In this document: positions 7,636 through 15,569 of the stretch, piece after piece
Layout of the letters: each line of letters begins with the position of its first letter
Position numbering within the stretch: position 1 is the stretch's first letter
From: Pedobacter hiemivivus
GTDB lineage: Bacteria > Bacteroidota > Bacteroidia > Sphingobacteriales > Sphingobacteriaceae
DNA length: 64,000 nucleotides
Direction: 5' to 3'
Assembly: GCF_004331685.1 (NCBI RefSeq)
Contig: NZ_SJSM01000008.1
Coordinates: 146,323-210,322, forward strand
Position numbers and translations under genes: made by a program
The notes under the pieces: generated by a model
Told to the model about the DNA's origin: nothing
Seen by the model: only the letters and a program-made list of their open reading frames with translations
Database searches by the model: none

Positions 7636-9360
7636 CTATTTGTAAAAAGTAATTGAATAGTTTTTATTATTGTCTTTCATGTCAGTAACAATGATCTCCA
7701 GCGTATGTTTTCCTGAGGTGGTACGTTCATCGAAGTTGTGCCATAAAGTGGCCGACTTAGTGTCGAACTCCATTAAAATCCATTTGCCATCAATGTAGCC
7801 ATTAAAGCTTTTGATGCCCGAAAGGTTATCCCTGATTTTAAAAGACATTTTACTGATCCCTACCATACTTTTGCCATCCGCAATATTAATTGGTGTAACG
7901 GTAGGAGGTATCGTATCTACGGCTATAAAAAAGCTGCCAAAAGAGCGCGGTGTGGCTTTTACATATCCATTTTCAAAAGATCCACCTTGTGATGACCTGA
8001 CCAGGTTTACGATAAGTGCCTTTTCTTTATATTTAGTTAAAGCGCTATCCGCTTTTATCCAAAGGTCAAAACCTGTATGTAATGGGCTAAGGTTGTTTTG
8101 GATCTGGTGTATGGCAGAGTAGGCATTACCTGCTGGCTTAGGGAGTTTTTTATAGACAAAGCTCAAATCATTGTATAAGCTTCCTTTAGGGATAACAACC
8201 TTTGCCTCTGCATTGTTAAATTCATTTATAGTGTTGTAAGCAAAGTTTAAAGTACCTGGGCTTTCTGCGGGTGTGTTGATTGTTGCTTTCGCATCAGCCT
8301 GTACATTAAAGGCCAGTACACTCTTGTTGCCCTTGCCATCAGTAATGGTATATTTTAACTGGTGCAGTTTTCCATCGCTGAATTCTATCCTTCCATTATT
8401 CACCAAGTTATAGTAAATTTTTAGTGGATTCCCCGGGTCCACAAAGCTCTTCTGGATGCTTTTCTTCGTATTGATGTAAGTAGGGTAATCAATATGTGAG
8501 TTGATGCCCTTACTGTTCTCAAAAGAAAATTTCTCTAATGCCGAGGTGTAAATGGTTTGACCATCTAATGCTAGTTCTATAGAATAGACGCCGTTGGTTC
8601 CAGATGCGCCATTGTGCTTATCTGTAGTAATAATGCCAAAACCTACTTCGCCACCCAAGTTAATGGTGTTTACTTTATTTAGATGGTAAGTGCCACCAGC
8701 TCCTATAACCTGAAAGTATTGTTTTGGAGTAAACTCATTAAAAGGTTTTTTGTTTAAGCGATACACATACATCGAATGAATCACTGGTGGGACGTTGTCC
8801 TGAACTTCAAGACCAAACAATAGCGGATTGATTGTCGCCTCAGTTTTGGTATCCCTGATCTCAAAATGAAGGTGAGGGCCACCCGAACTACCTGAATTCC
8901 CCGTGTAAGCTATAAGATCCCCTTTGCGTACTGGGAGAAATTGTGCATTAGGAAACTCATCAATCTCATAAGACTTTTTCTGATATTGAATCGCTTTAAC
9001 CTGCTGCGCTATTTTAGGCGAAAATCGCTGTAAGTGCCCGTAAACAGAAGTATAGCCATTTGGGTGGTTTATATATAATGCCAAGCCAAAGCCGCTATTC
9101 TGAACACGCAAACGTGAAATGTAGCCATCAGCAATTGCGTAAACCGGATAACCTTCGCGCTGATTGGTACGGTAATCCATTCCTGAATGAAAGTGATTAC
9201 CACGAAGTTCACCAAAAGAACCCGCTAAGGCAACAGGGACAATGTCTAAAGGCGATCTAAAGTCTACCAGAGGATATTTATTATTACTAAAAATTTGCTG
9301 GCTATAAGTATTTAATGAAAATAAGACTGTAAGACCCAGTAGTATATATTTTTTAATCAT
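7636..9360 (-). CDS. M23-family (LytM) zinc metallopeptidase, periplasmic
   Basis: 574 aa with a signal peptide (cleavage near residue 21, NTYSQ). The LytM/M23 domain (about residues 40-180) has both zinc motifs: HxxxD at H58-D62 (HFHSGMDYR) and HxH at H163/H165 (SGGPHLHFEIRD), plus the YGHL motif at 107-110. The roughly 390 residues that follow are beta-rich with repeated Ig-like sections, including a near-terminal IRDNLSGIKSFNGYIDGKW. Such proteins cut or bind peptidoglycan peptide bridges. All metal ligands are present, so activity is plausible. It starts upstream of the peroxiredoxin gene in a likely operon with it, and 5 bp downstream of the FAH-family gene. Confidence 0.88.
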   Translation of the reverse strand: MIKKYILLGLTVLFSLNTYSQQIFSNNKYPLVDFRSPLDIVPVALAGSFGELRGNHFHSGMDYRTNQREGYPVYAIADGYISRLRVQNSGFGLALYINHPNGYTSVYGHLQRFSPKIAQQVKAIQYQKKSYEIDEFPNAQFLPVRKGDLIAYTGNSGSSGGPHLHFEIRDTKTEATINPLLFGLEVQDNVPPVIHSMYVYRLNKKPFNEFTPKQYFQVIGAGGTYHLNKVNTINLGGEVGFGIITTDKHNGASGTNGVYSIELALDGQTIYTSALEKFSFENSKGINSHIDYPTYINTKKSIQKSFVDPGNPLKIYYNLVNNGRIEFSDGKLHQLKYTITDGKGNKSVLAFNVQADAKATINTPAESPGTLNFAYNTINEFNNAEAKVVIPKGSLYNDLSFVYKKLPKPAGNAYSAIHQIQNNLSPLHTGFDLWIKADSALTKYKEKALIVNLVRSSQGGSFENGYVKATPRSFGSFFIAVDTIPPTVTPINIADGKSMVGISKMSFKIRDNLSGIKSFNGYIDGKWILMEFDTKSATLWHNFDERTTSGKHTLEIIVTDMKDNNKNYSITFYK

Positions 9361-9365
9361 TAACG

Positions 9366-9977
9366 CTATTTTATATCAAAATTAAGTAGTTGCTTTCCTT
9401 GTAACCAGGCTTCTAGTTTATCGCCTTGGTGGACTTGTCCTACTCCTTCAGGTGTGCCCGTGAAAATCAGGTCTCCTTTTTTTAAGGTAATGTAATGCGA
9501 TACGAAGGAGATGATCTTTTCAAACGAAAATATCATGTGCTTTGTATTCCCATTCTGTCTGCTGTTATTATTGATCTTTAATTCGAAGGGTAGATCGTAG
9601 ATGTTTTCGAATTCTGTTTTAGGGACGAAGTTGCTAATTGCAGCCGAATGGTCAAATGCTTTTGCCAGCTCCCAGGGAAGCCCTTTTGCCTTATGAGCCG
9701 TTTGAATGTCGCGCGCTGTAAAATCTATACCTAAACCAAGTTCTTCGTAATATTTATGCGCAAACTTTTCTGATATATGCTTTCCCTCTTTATTTATTTT
9801 TAGCACAACCTCAAGCTCATAATGAATATCTGAGGAGAAGTCAGGAATGTAAAAAGGCTTGTTGTCTTTTAATGCAGCTGTATCTGGTTTTAAAAAGATG
9901 ACCGGGCTATCGGGAATGGGATTGTTTAATTCTTTGGCGTGTTCGGCATAGTTGCGTCCTATGGCAATTATCTTCAT
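9366..9977 (-). CDS. Fumarylacetoacetate hydrolase-family protein
   Basis: 203 aa from the ATG complement at 9975-9977. An upstream start at 10013 would add MLATSFKIHPHS, which is not family-like, whereas MKIIAIGRNYAEHAKELNN is the classic N-terminus. Family marks include the metal-binding YELEVVLKI, GIDFTARDIQTAHKAKGLPW and the C-terminal GDLIFTGTPEGVG. Members hydrolyse, decarboxylate or isomerise small 2-oxo acids (acylpyruvases, hydroxymuconate isomerases) using Mg2+. The length and motif set best match the short acylpyruvase/oxaloacetate-decarboxylase branch, but the substrate cannot be fixed from sequence. It lies 5 bp upstream of the M23 gene. Confidence 0.88.
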   Translation of the reverse strand: MKIIAIGRNYAEHAKELNNPIPDSPVIFLKPDTAALKDNKPFYIPDFSSDIHYELEVVLKINKEGKHISEKFAHKYYEELGLGIDFTARDIQTAHKAKGLPWELAKAFDHSAAISNFVPKTEFENIYDLPFELKINNNSRQNGNTKHMIFSFEKIISFVSHYITLKKGDLIFTGTPEGVGQVHQGDKLEAWLQGKQLLNFDIK

Positions 9978-10082
9978 GCTGTGCGGATGTATTTTAAATG
10001 ATGTAGCTAACAAGGATTAAGCCACGATGTTTTCTGATATCAAAAATACGAAAGAAATAGGAGGATACAAGGTTTAGGCCTA

Positions 10083-10598
10083 TTATAAAACGGAAATGCG
10101 TTTTACAATAGTTTCAGTGCCCGACATGATTTTAAGAAAATAAATGCCGCTATTTAAACGGTTAGGAATGGTGTAGCTCTTGGTCTGCTCACCTGCCGGC
10201 ACACGCTCATTCGAGAGTGTAACGATCTCGTTGCCCAACAGATCCATTATTTTAACAGAAAGGTTAGACTCCCTATCTATACGTAAAATCAGGTTAATTT
10301 GATCATCAACAGGATTAGGATAGACTTTTAAAACAGTAAGAATTTTTTCTTGCTTAAGGTTGTTCGCATTTTTATTGGCAGAAATGATGTCGTTGTACTG
10401 AACATAACCAAAATTGTATTTTGGTTTGTAAGTAGTTACACTTCCTTTGATCTGAGGCGTTTTATTGATCTTTTTCGCCCTGATACCAACCGCCGAACTA
10501 TCTGTTTTTTGACCGAAAACACTAACGCTGCACAAAACACTCATGCATAATATGCAGGAAATGTTCAAGAGACGAGCAGCTTTTCGTTGTATCTTCAT
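10083..10598 (-). CDS. Small secreted protein with T9SS type A sorting domain
   Basis: 171 aa from the ATG complement at 10596-10598 (MKIQRKAARLLN, then a hydrophobic signal segment ending VSVFGQ). An ATG five codons upstream (10613) is the alternative start. The last roughly 80 residues are a canonical type IX secretion C-terminal domain: VYPNPVDDQINLILRI, VKIMDLLGNEIVTL, and a terminal SGIYFLKIMSGTETIVKRIS. Between signal peptide and sorting domain there are only about 60 polar residues with no recognised fold. The protein is therefore almost entirely an export tag, to be anchored or released at the cell surface. Its function is unknown. Confidence 0.75.
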   Translation of the reverse strand: MKIQRKAARLLNISCILCMSVLCSVSVFGQKTDSSAVGIRAKKINKTPQIKGSVTTYKPKYNFGYVQYNDIISANKNANNLKQEKILTVLKVYPNPVDDQINLILRIDRESNLSVKIMDLLGNEIVTLSNERVPAGEQTKSYTIPNRLNSGIYFLKIMSGTETIVKRISVL

Positions 10599-10768
10599 GT
10601 TTGGTACTGCCAAAAATATAAATAATTAAATAAAAAAATCAATGATTTTGTTTACTATTTTCATATTTAACAATATTTAACATGTTTCTCCGTTGAATAT
10701 CGTTTTTGATTCTTATGAAGCCAGGATTTCTTCTTAAACATTAATCGGTTAATTTTGTTTATTTACTG

Positions 10769-10776
10769 TACTTTTG
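10769..10776 (+). promoter_or_regulatory. Perfect TAnnTTTG -7 element upstream of the potassium transporter gene
   Basis: TACTTTTG matches the Bacteroidota -7 consensus exactly and lies 43 bp upstream of the GTG start at 10820. The -33 side is weak (ggtt at the expected distance), so only the -7 box is called. Confidence 0.4.
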
Positions 10777-10819
10777 CCCTCTGTTTTAATTAAATACTAT
10801 CAATTTATATTATTAAATA

Positions 10820-12772
10820 GTGTCAAGTCATAAGAATTTTAATGCGCTTACTGCCGGCGGTTTACTAGTAAGTTTAGGCATTGTATACGGTGATATAGGT
10901 ACTTCACCTCTTTATACCCTTAAGGCAATTTTTAATTCCGTAGTTGGAGGTGGACAGGTGGTCACACCCGACCTTGTTCTAGGTGCCCTTTCGTGTATCA
11001 TCTGGACACTAACATTGCAAACTACAGTCAAATATGTAATCATTACCCTAAGAGCCGATAATAAAGGTGAAGGGGGGATATTCTCTCTATATTCTTTGGT
11101 GCGTAAAAAAGCCAAGTGGTTAGTTATTCCAGCCGTTGTAGGAGGCTGTGCATTATTGGCCGATGGGATCATTACCCCAAGTATTACCGTCACTTCAGCT
11201 ATAGAAGGTTTGCAGTTAAAATTTCCTAATGTAAGTGTAATACCCATTGTAATAGCCATTATTACCGGATTATTCATCATACAACAATTCGGTACAAACC
11301 TTGTTGGTAAGCTGTTTGGGCCAATTATGTTTTTATGGTTTGGCGCTTTAGGTCTGTTGGGGATATTATTTGTAGTAAAAGATCCTACCATATTTGCAGC
11401 TTTAAACCCATATTACGCAGTTAAATTGCTGGTCAATAACCCTATGGCGCTGTTGATTTTGGGTGGAGTATTTTTATGTACAACTGGAGCCGAAGCCCTG
11501 TACTCAGATATGGGACATTGTGGGCGTTCTAACATCAGAGTGAGCTGGATCTTTGTTAAAATCATGCTGATCTTGAATTACCTGGGACAAGGCGTATGGA
11601 TTCTACATCATGGCAATTACGACACCGGATTAAATCCTTTCTTTGAAATTGTGCCTGCTCCATACTTATTGTTTATGGTGGCCCTGGCAACTGTTGCTGC
11701 GGTAATTGCCAGTCAGGCTATGATTACAGGTTCTTTTACGTTGATCTCTGAAGCCGTAAGGTTAAACCTGTGGCCCAAAGTACGGATCAATTATCCGAGT
11801 AACCAGAAAGGACAAATTTATGTGCCATCAATCAACTGGATTCTTTGGGCAGGATGTATAGCAATTGTTTTAATATTTAAAAACTCTGGCGCAATGGAAG
11901 GCGCTTACGGTCTGGCCATTAACCTTACATTTTTGGCTACCACCATTCTGATTGCGGCCTATATGAAACGCAAGAAGATACCTGTATACATCATAGCGAT
12001 ATTCTTGATGGTCTATGTGATGATCGAGCTGACGTTTTTAGTGGGTAATATGTCTAAATTCTTCCATGGTGGCTGGGTGACCGTATTGATCGGTTCCGCA
12101 CTGTTTACCGTAATGTGGAGTTGGTACATCGCCAGGAAAATCAAGAACAGATTTGTTAAATACGTTGAAATTGAAGATTATTATCAGATTATAAGTGAAC
12201 TGAGTGAAGACATCTCTGTGCCAAAATACTCATCGCAGCTAGTGTATTTGACAAGTGCGAATTTTAAGACAGAAATTGAGTCGAAAATCATTTACTCGAT
12301 TATTCAGAAAGAGCCAAAACGGGCTGATGTTTATTGGTTAGTTCACGTTGATGTAGTTGATGAACCGTATACCAGGGAGTACAAAGTAGAGTTTCTGATT
12401 CCAGGTAAATTAATCAGGATTGACTTTAAACTAGGTTTCAGAGTAGAGCAGCGGGTTAATTTATTGTACAGGAAGGTAATCGAAGAATTGGTTAAGAATG
12501 GTGAAGTAGATATTACCAGTCAGTATACTTCTTTGAACAAGCACAAAATTGCCGGAGATTTTAGGTTTGTATTGTTAGAAAAACATTTGTCTAAGTTCTC
12601 TAAGCTTAGCCTTTACGAACGGACCATTATGGATTATTATTTCATCCTTAAACGCTTGAGTCTTTCTGAAGAACGGAGTTTTGGATTGGATTCGAGTTAT
12701 GTCGATGTGGAAAAAGTTCCGTTGATATTTGTAACGCCAGATGATATAGAATTGACTCGGTTGCCAGTTTAA
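10820..12772 (+). CDS. kup: Kup-family potassium uptake protein
   Basis: 650 aa, the usual size for Kup/TrkD. The start is GTG at 10820, directly giving (M)SSHKNFNALTAGGLLVSLG. The hallmark GIVYGDIGTSPLYTL (about residues 20-34) and RADNKGEGGIFSLYSL (about 78-93) of the KUP/HAK/KT family are present, followed by about 12 membrane helices up to residue 440 and a cytoplasmic C-terminal domain of about 200 residues. It carries out K+ uptake, probably as a K+/H+ symporter, in the inner membrane. The gene stands alone: a -7 element lies upstream, and a nested hairpin between it and the convergent cupin gene probably terminates both. Confidence 0.93.
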   Translation: MSSHKNFNALTAGGLLVSLGIVYGDIGTSPLYTLKAIFNSVVGGGQVVTPDLVLGALSCIIWTLTLQTTVKYVIITLRADNKGEGGIFSLYSLVRKKAKWLVIPAVVGGCALLADGIITPSITVTSAIEGLQLKFPNVSVIPIVIAIITGLFIIQQFGTNLVGKLFGPIMFLWFGALGLLGILFVVKDPTIFAALNPYYAVKLLVNNPMALLILGGVFLCTTGAEALYSDMGHCGRSNIRVSWIFVKIMLILNYLGQGVWILHHGNYDTGLNPFFEIVPAPYLLFMVALATVAAVIASQAMITGSFTLISEAVRLNLWPKVRINYPSNQKGQIYVPSINWILWAGCIAIVLIFKNSGAMEGAYGLAINLTFLATTILIAAYMKRKKIPVYIIAIFLMVYVMIELTFLVGNMSKFFHGGWVTVLIGSALFTVMWSWYIARKIKNRFVKYVEIEDYYQIISELSEDISVPKYSSQLVYLTSANFKTEIESKIIYSIIQKEPKRADVYWLVHVDVVDEPYTREYKVEFLIPGKLIRIDFKLGFRVEQRVNLLYRKVIEELVKNGEVDITSQYTSLNKHKIAGDFRFVLLEKHLSKFSKLSLYERTIMDYYFILKRLSLSEERSFGLDSSYVDVEKVPLIFVTPDDIELTRLPV

Positions 12773-12790
12773 AAAATAACCGTTCTCTTC

Positions 12791-12856
12791 AAGAGCTGCA
12801 TTGCTTCGCTGAAAAAGCGAAGAACGCTGAGGCTCTTTCTGAGAAGGTGATTTTTT
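12791..12856. terminator. Nested hairpin between convergent kup and cupin genes
   Basis: The inner stem cttcgct/agcgaag (12804-12810 with 12816-12822, loop gaaaa) sits inside an outer pair aagagc/gctctt (12791-12796 with 12832-12837). A T run follows at about 12850-12856. Placed between two convergent genes, it probably terminates kup and may work in both directions. Confidence 0.6.
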
Positions 12857-12889
12857 TCTAAAGCAAGGCGGCTATTAGGCTTGGCTACA

Positions 12890-13288
12890 CTACATTTTGT
12901 CCATTTTACTTGCTTTTCCCTGTTTTAATTCAGTTACAATCAACTTTAGGGTGGTTTCTCCTATGTTTTTACCGGTGTGTGTTACCGCAGGCATAAACAT
13001 AGCTTCACCGGCTTTAATTTCGGCAACCGTTGCGGCTTTGTCTTTTTCGGTAATCTCTAGCTTTCCATCTGTTAAAGCATATATGACATGGTCAGGGTGA
13101 CTGTGCCATGGTACTACCTCACCAGGAGCAATTTCAATTTGCATTACCCGTACCTTTTCATTTTCAAGAAGAACTTTTTTGTACGCATTTGGCGCAGCGG
13201 TCATTGGGTCTTGAGCATACACATTTGTGCTTAGGGTTAGGAATAATCCTAACAGTAAGAGCATTGAAGTAATTTTCATCGTTTTCAT
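12890..13288 (-). CDS. Periplasmic single-domain cupin protein
   Basis: 132 aa with a signal peptide (cleavage near residue 25, NVYAQ). An internal Met at residue 4 is an alternative start. The mature protein is one cupin barrel: motif 1 is PGEVVPWHSHPDHVIYALTDGKLE with two His and an acidic position, and motif 2 is AGEAMFMPAVTHTGKNIG. These residues can bind one metal ion. Small exported cupins of this type occur widely in Bacteroidota with mostly unknown substrates. The gene is convergent with kup and divergent from the PUL1 sigma factor gene. No enzyme activity can be assigned. Confidence 0.8.
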   Translation of the reverse strand: MKTMKITSMLLLLGLFLTLSTNVYAQDPMTAAPNAYKKVLLENEKVRVMQIEIAPGEVVPWHSHPDHVIYALTDGKLEITEKDKAATVAEIKAGEAMFMPAVTHTGKNIGETTLKLIVTELKQGKASKMDKM

Positions 13289-13422
13289 TTTATTGGATTT
13301 TTAAGTGAAAAAATATGGGGGCGAACTTAGATCTTGAAGGCCAGAAGGTTATTGTGTCGGCTAGAACAATTAATAGCTGAGAATGTTTTTAGTACTTCTT
13401 TGGCTTTCATCTGGCCTACGAA

Positions 13423-13454
13423 TTTGGGCCTTTTCAAAAAAATGTATAGCTTTC
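13423..13454 (+). promoter_or_regulatory. Putative promoter of PUL1 sigma factor gene
   Basis: TTTG at 13423-13426, a spacer of exactly 20 bp, then TAGCTTTC at 13447-13454. This is a good match to the Bacteroidota housekeeping promoter (TTTG/TAnnTTTG). The leader to the TTG start at 13477 would be only about 15 nt, which supports that unusual start. The same TAGC/TTTTA form with 20-bp spacing recurs before PUL2 and PUL3. Confidence 0.6.
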
Positions 13455-13476
13455 CCCCGCCTTATCTAACCAAACT

Positions 13477-14073
13477 TTGAAAAACCACACGGGCTATAAC
13501 TTTTTAAGTGACAAAGATTTAATTGAACATCTCTCTGAAGGAGATGAGCGGGCTTTTGCTGAGATTTATACACGCTATAAAACTATCCTGTTTTTACACG
13601 CCCGCAGAATGCTAAATGAGGATGAGCAGGCTAGAGATGTGGTACAGGAGATATTTACTACCCTTTGGATCAAAAAAAAAGAACTCCAGGTGAGCACTTC
13701 TTTAAAATCTTATCTGTTCAGTTCGGTTAAACATAAAATTCTGAATTTGTTACTGCACCAGAAACACGTTGTAAAACACATGCAGCTGATGTTGACCGTT
13801 TATGACCTGGGGACTGCAAGTACTGATATTTTGATTCAGGAAAAAGAACTGAGCCAGCGGATTGAATCCGAGATCAAGGCCTTACCTGCCCGTATGCAAG
13901 AGGTGTTTGTTTTAAGCAGGAAAGAAGAACTTTCGAACCGTGAAATCGCACAAAGAATGAGCATTTCGGAAGAAACGGTTAAAAAGCAGATCGGCTATGC
14001 CTTAAAAATCCTAAGGTTAAAGATTAAACTGATATTATTCTTACTGGCGCTGTTTAGCCTGGTCCAAAAATAA
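13477..14073 (+). CDS. SusC-linked ECF sigma-70 factor (Bacteroides expansion family type)
   Basis: 198 aa starting at TTG 13477, (M)KNHTGYNFLSDKDLIEHLSE. An in-frame stop context upstream and the promoter at 13423-13454 favour this start. Region 2 has AFAEIYTRYKTILFLHARRM and DEQARDVVQEIFTTLWIKKK. Region 4 has LPARMQEVFVLSRKEELSNR and the helix-turn-helix EIAQRMSISEETVKKQIGYA. The last 17 residues are strongly hydrophobic (IKLILFLLALFSLV), a common ending in this family. It is followed by a FecR-type anti-sigma gene and an STN-bearing SusC, the three-part cell-surface signalling chain in which ligand loading of the outer-membrane protein frees the sigma factor to transcribe the locus. It heads PUL1. 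Confidence 0.9.
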   Translation: MKNHTGYNFLSDKDLIEHLSEGDERAFAEIYTRYKTILFLHARRMLNEDEQARDVVQEIFTTLWIKKKELQVSTSLKSYLFSSVKHKILNLLLHQKHVVKHMQLMLTVYDLGTASTDILIQEKELSQRIESEIKALPARMQEVFVLSRKEELSNREIAQRMSISEETVKKQIGYALKILRLKIKLILFLLALFSLVQK

Positions 14074-14137
14074 ATTTTCATTTCTTCTACCTCTTTCTGA
14101 TTAATCAGATGTCTTAACATTATAAACATACCATTAC

Positions 14138-15361
14138 ATGTTGGAAAAGGAAATCTCTATACTGGTAGAAAAATATAAAAATGGAACACTGACGGATGAA
14201 GAAAGTGCTTTCCTGAATGCATGGTATATAAAATATGCGCAGGAGAAATCTTCGTCGTTTGATATAGAAAACTTAGATGAAAACCTGGATCAGCTCTGGG
14301 GTTCGGTTGAAGAAAATCTGGTCGCCCATGGTTTCCGCACAGAACGCTTAAAAACTGCTAAAGTTTCATTATGGCCACGTATTGCTGTTGCCGCCTCCGT
14401 ACTTGTGGTTTTGGGTACAGCATTGTATTTCTTTAAGGCAAGTCCAGTTAAAGAAAAATCAATTGATCGGCTTGTAGCTGCGGATATCAAACCGGGTAGC
14501 AACAAAGCTTTTTTGACGCTTGCTGATGGTTCAAGGATTTCATTGAATGATGTCGCAAATGGAGAATTGGCTAGCCAGGCGGGTATAACCATTACCAAAA
14601 CAAAGAATGGACAACTTATTTATACCATAGCTGATAAACAATTGGCCGGTTCTGAGGATAAATTTAATACCATTGAAACGCCCAGGGGAGGACAGTACCA
14701 GATCAATCTCCCTGACGGTTCAAGGGTTTGGCTAAACGCTGAAACAAAACTGAAGTTCCCGGTTAGCTTTGCGCACAAAAAGCAACGAAAAGTGCAGCTG
14801 ACAGGAGAAGCATATTTTGAAGTGGCGAAAGTAATGCAGAAGGAGCAAGGATTAGACCGCAAGGATAAAGTAACCAGAATGCCTTTCATTGTAGCTAGTA
14901 AAGGACAGGAAGTAGAGGTGTTGGGGACACATTTTAATGTGAATGCCTATAGTGATAAAATCTTAACAAAAACTACGTTGCTTGAAGGTGCTGTTCGTGT
15001 TTCATCGTCGGGCCAAATTGTCAATCGTCACGCTAAACCTGTAAATCTTATCCCAGGTCAGCAGGCTAGCTTAAGCCCAGGAGGTCTTACGTTAAAAAAT
15101 GTAGATACCGAAGAAGCCATAGCCTGGAAAAATGGTCAGTTTATGTTCAGCAATGAGCCATTGCCAGAGGTGATGAAAGAAATCTCAAGATGGTACGATG
15201 TAGATGTGGCATACAAAGGAGATTTTTCAGCAGTAGTAATTGGAGGAAGTGTGTCTAAGTTTACGAACATTAAGGAAGTATTGGACGTATTAGCACTGAC
15301 AGGAAAAATAAGCTTTAAAATAGAAGGACAAAAGGTAATCGTAAGCCCCCTGGCCAATTAA
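14138..15361 (+). CDS. FecR-family transmembrane anti-sigma factor
   Basis: 407 aa. A cytoplasmic N-terminal sigma-binding part (residues 1-78, with KYKNGTLTDEESAFLNAWY) is followed by one membrane helix (about 79-98) and a large periplasmic section. That section has the FecR domain (about 180-300: TPRGGQYQINLPDGSRVWLN, KLTGEAYFEVAK-like stretch, VEVLGTHFNVNAY) and a C-terminal DUF4974-like domain (about 325-405: FSNEPLPEVMKEISRWYDVD). It binds the STN domain of SusC1 in the periplasm and controls the sigma factor encoded 64 bp upstream. The order sigma-FecR-SusC is standard for this signalling route. Confidence 0.93.
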   Translation: MLEKEISILVEKYKNGTLTDEESAFLNAWYIKYAQEKSSSFDIENLDENLDQLWGSVEENLVAHGFRTERLKTAKVSLWPRIAVAASVLVVLGTALYFFKASPVKEKSIDRLVAADIKPGSNKAFLTLADGSRISLNDVANGELASQAGITITKTKNGQLIYTIADKQLAGSEDKFNTIETPRGGQYQINLPDGSRVWLNAETKLKFPVSFAHKKQRKVQLTGEAYFEVAKVMQKEQGLDRKDKVTRMPFIVASKGQEVEVLGTHFNVNAYSDKILTKTTLLEGAVRVSSSGQIVNRHAKPVNLIPGQQASLSPGGLTLKNVDTEEAIAWKNGQFMFSNEPLPEVMKEISRWYDVDVAYKGDFSAVVIGGSVSKFTNIKEVLDVLALTGKISFKIEGQKVIVSPLAN

Positions 15362-15569
15362 CGATTTAACCAATCAACAAATTTAAATTAACTAAATCAA
15401 ACCATATGAATCGAAGGAACCAGCCCAGCAAAAAAAATTAAGAAAAAAAACCGGAATCAGCATGTTGCGCAGCCGACCCCGGTTATTAGAGTATTGTCTA
15501 TTTAACAACTAACGTTTGTCCTCCAATCCTTGAAAATTATGGGACAATCGTTTAACCCTAACCAAATGT
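15362..15569 (+). promoter_or_regulatory. Leader of PUL1 susC, with micro-ORF and hairpin
   Basis: This 208-bp leader contains a micro-ORF at 15406-15441 (MNRRNQPSKKN then stop). It is preceded by CTAAATCAAACCATATGAA (15392-15410), which matches the leader of PUL2 susC (34807-34825) at 17 of 19 bases. A 6-bp stem aaccgg/ccggtt (15449-15454 with 15479-15484) follows an A-rich run. The micro-ORF ATG is 164 nt before the susC ATG. Confidence 0.45.
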
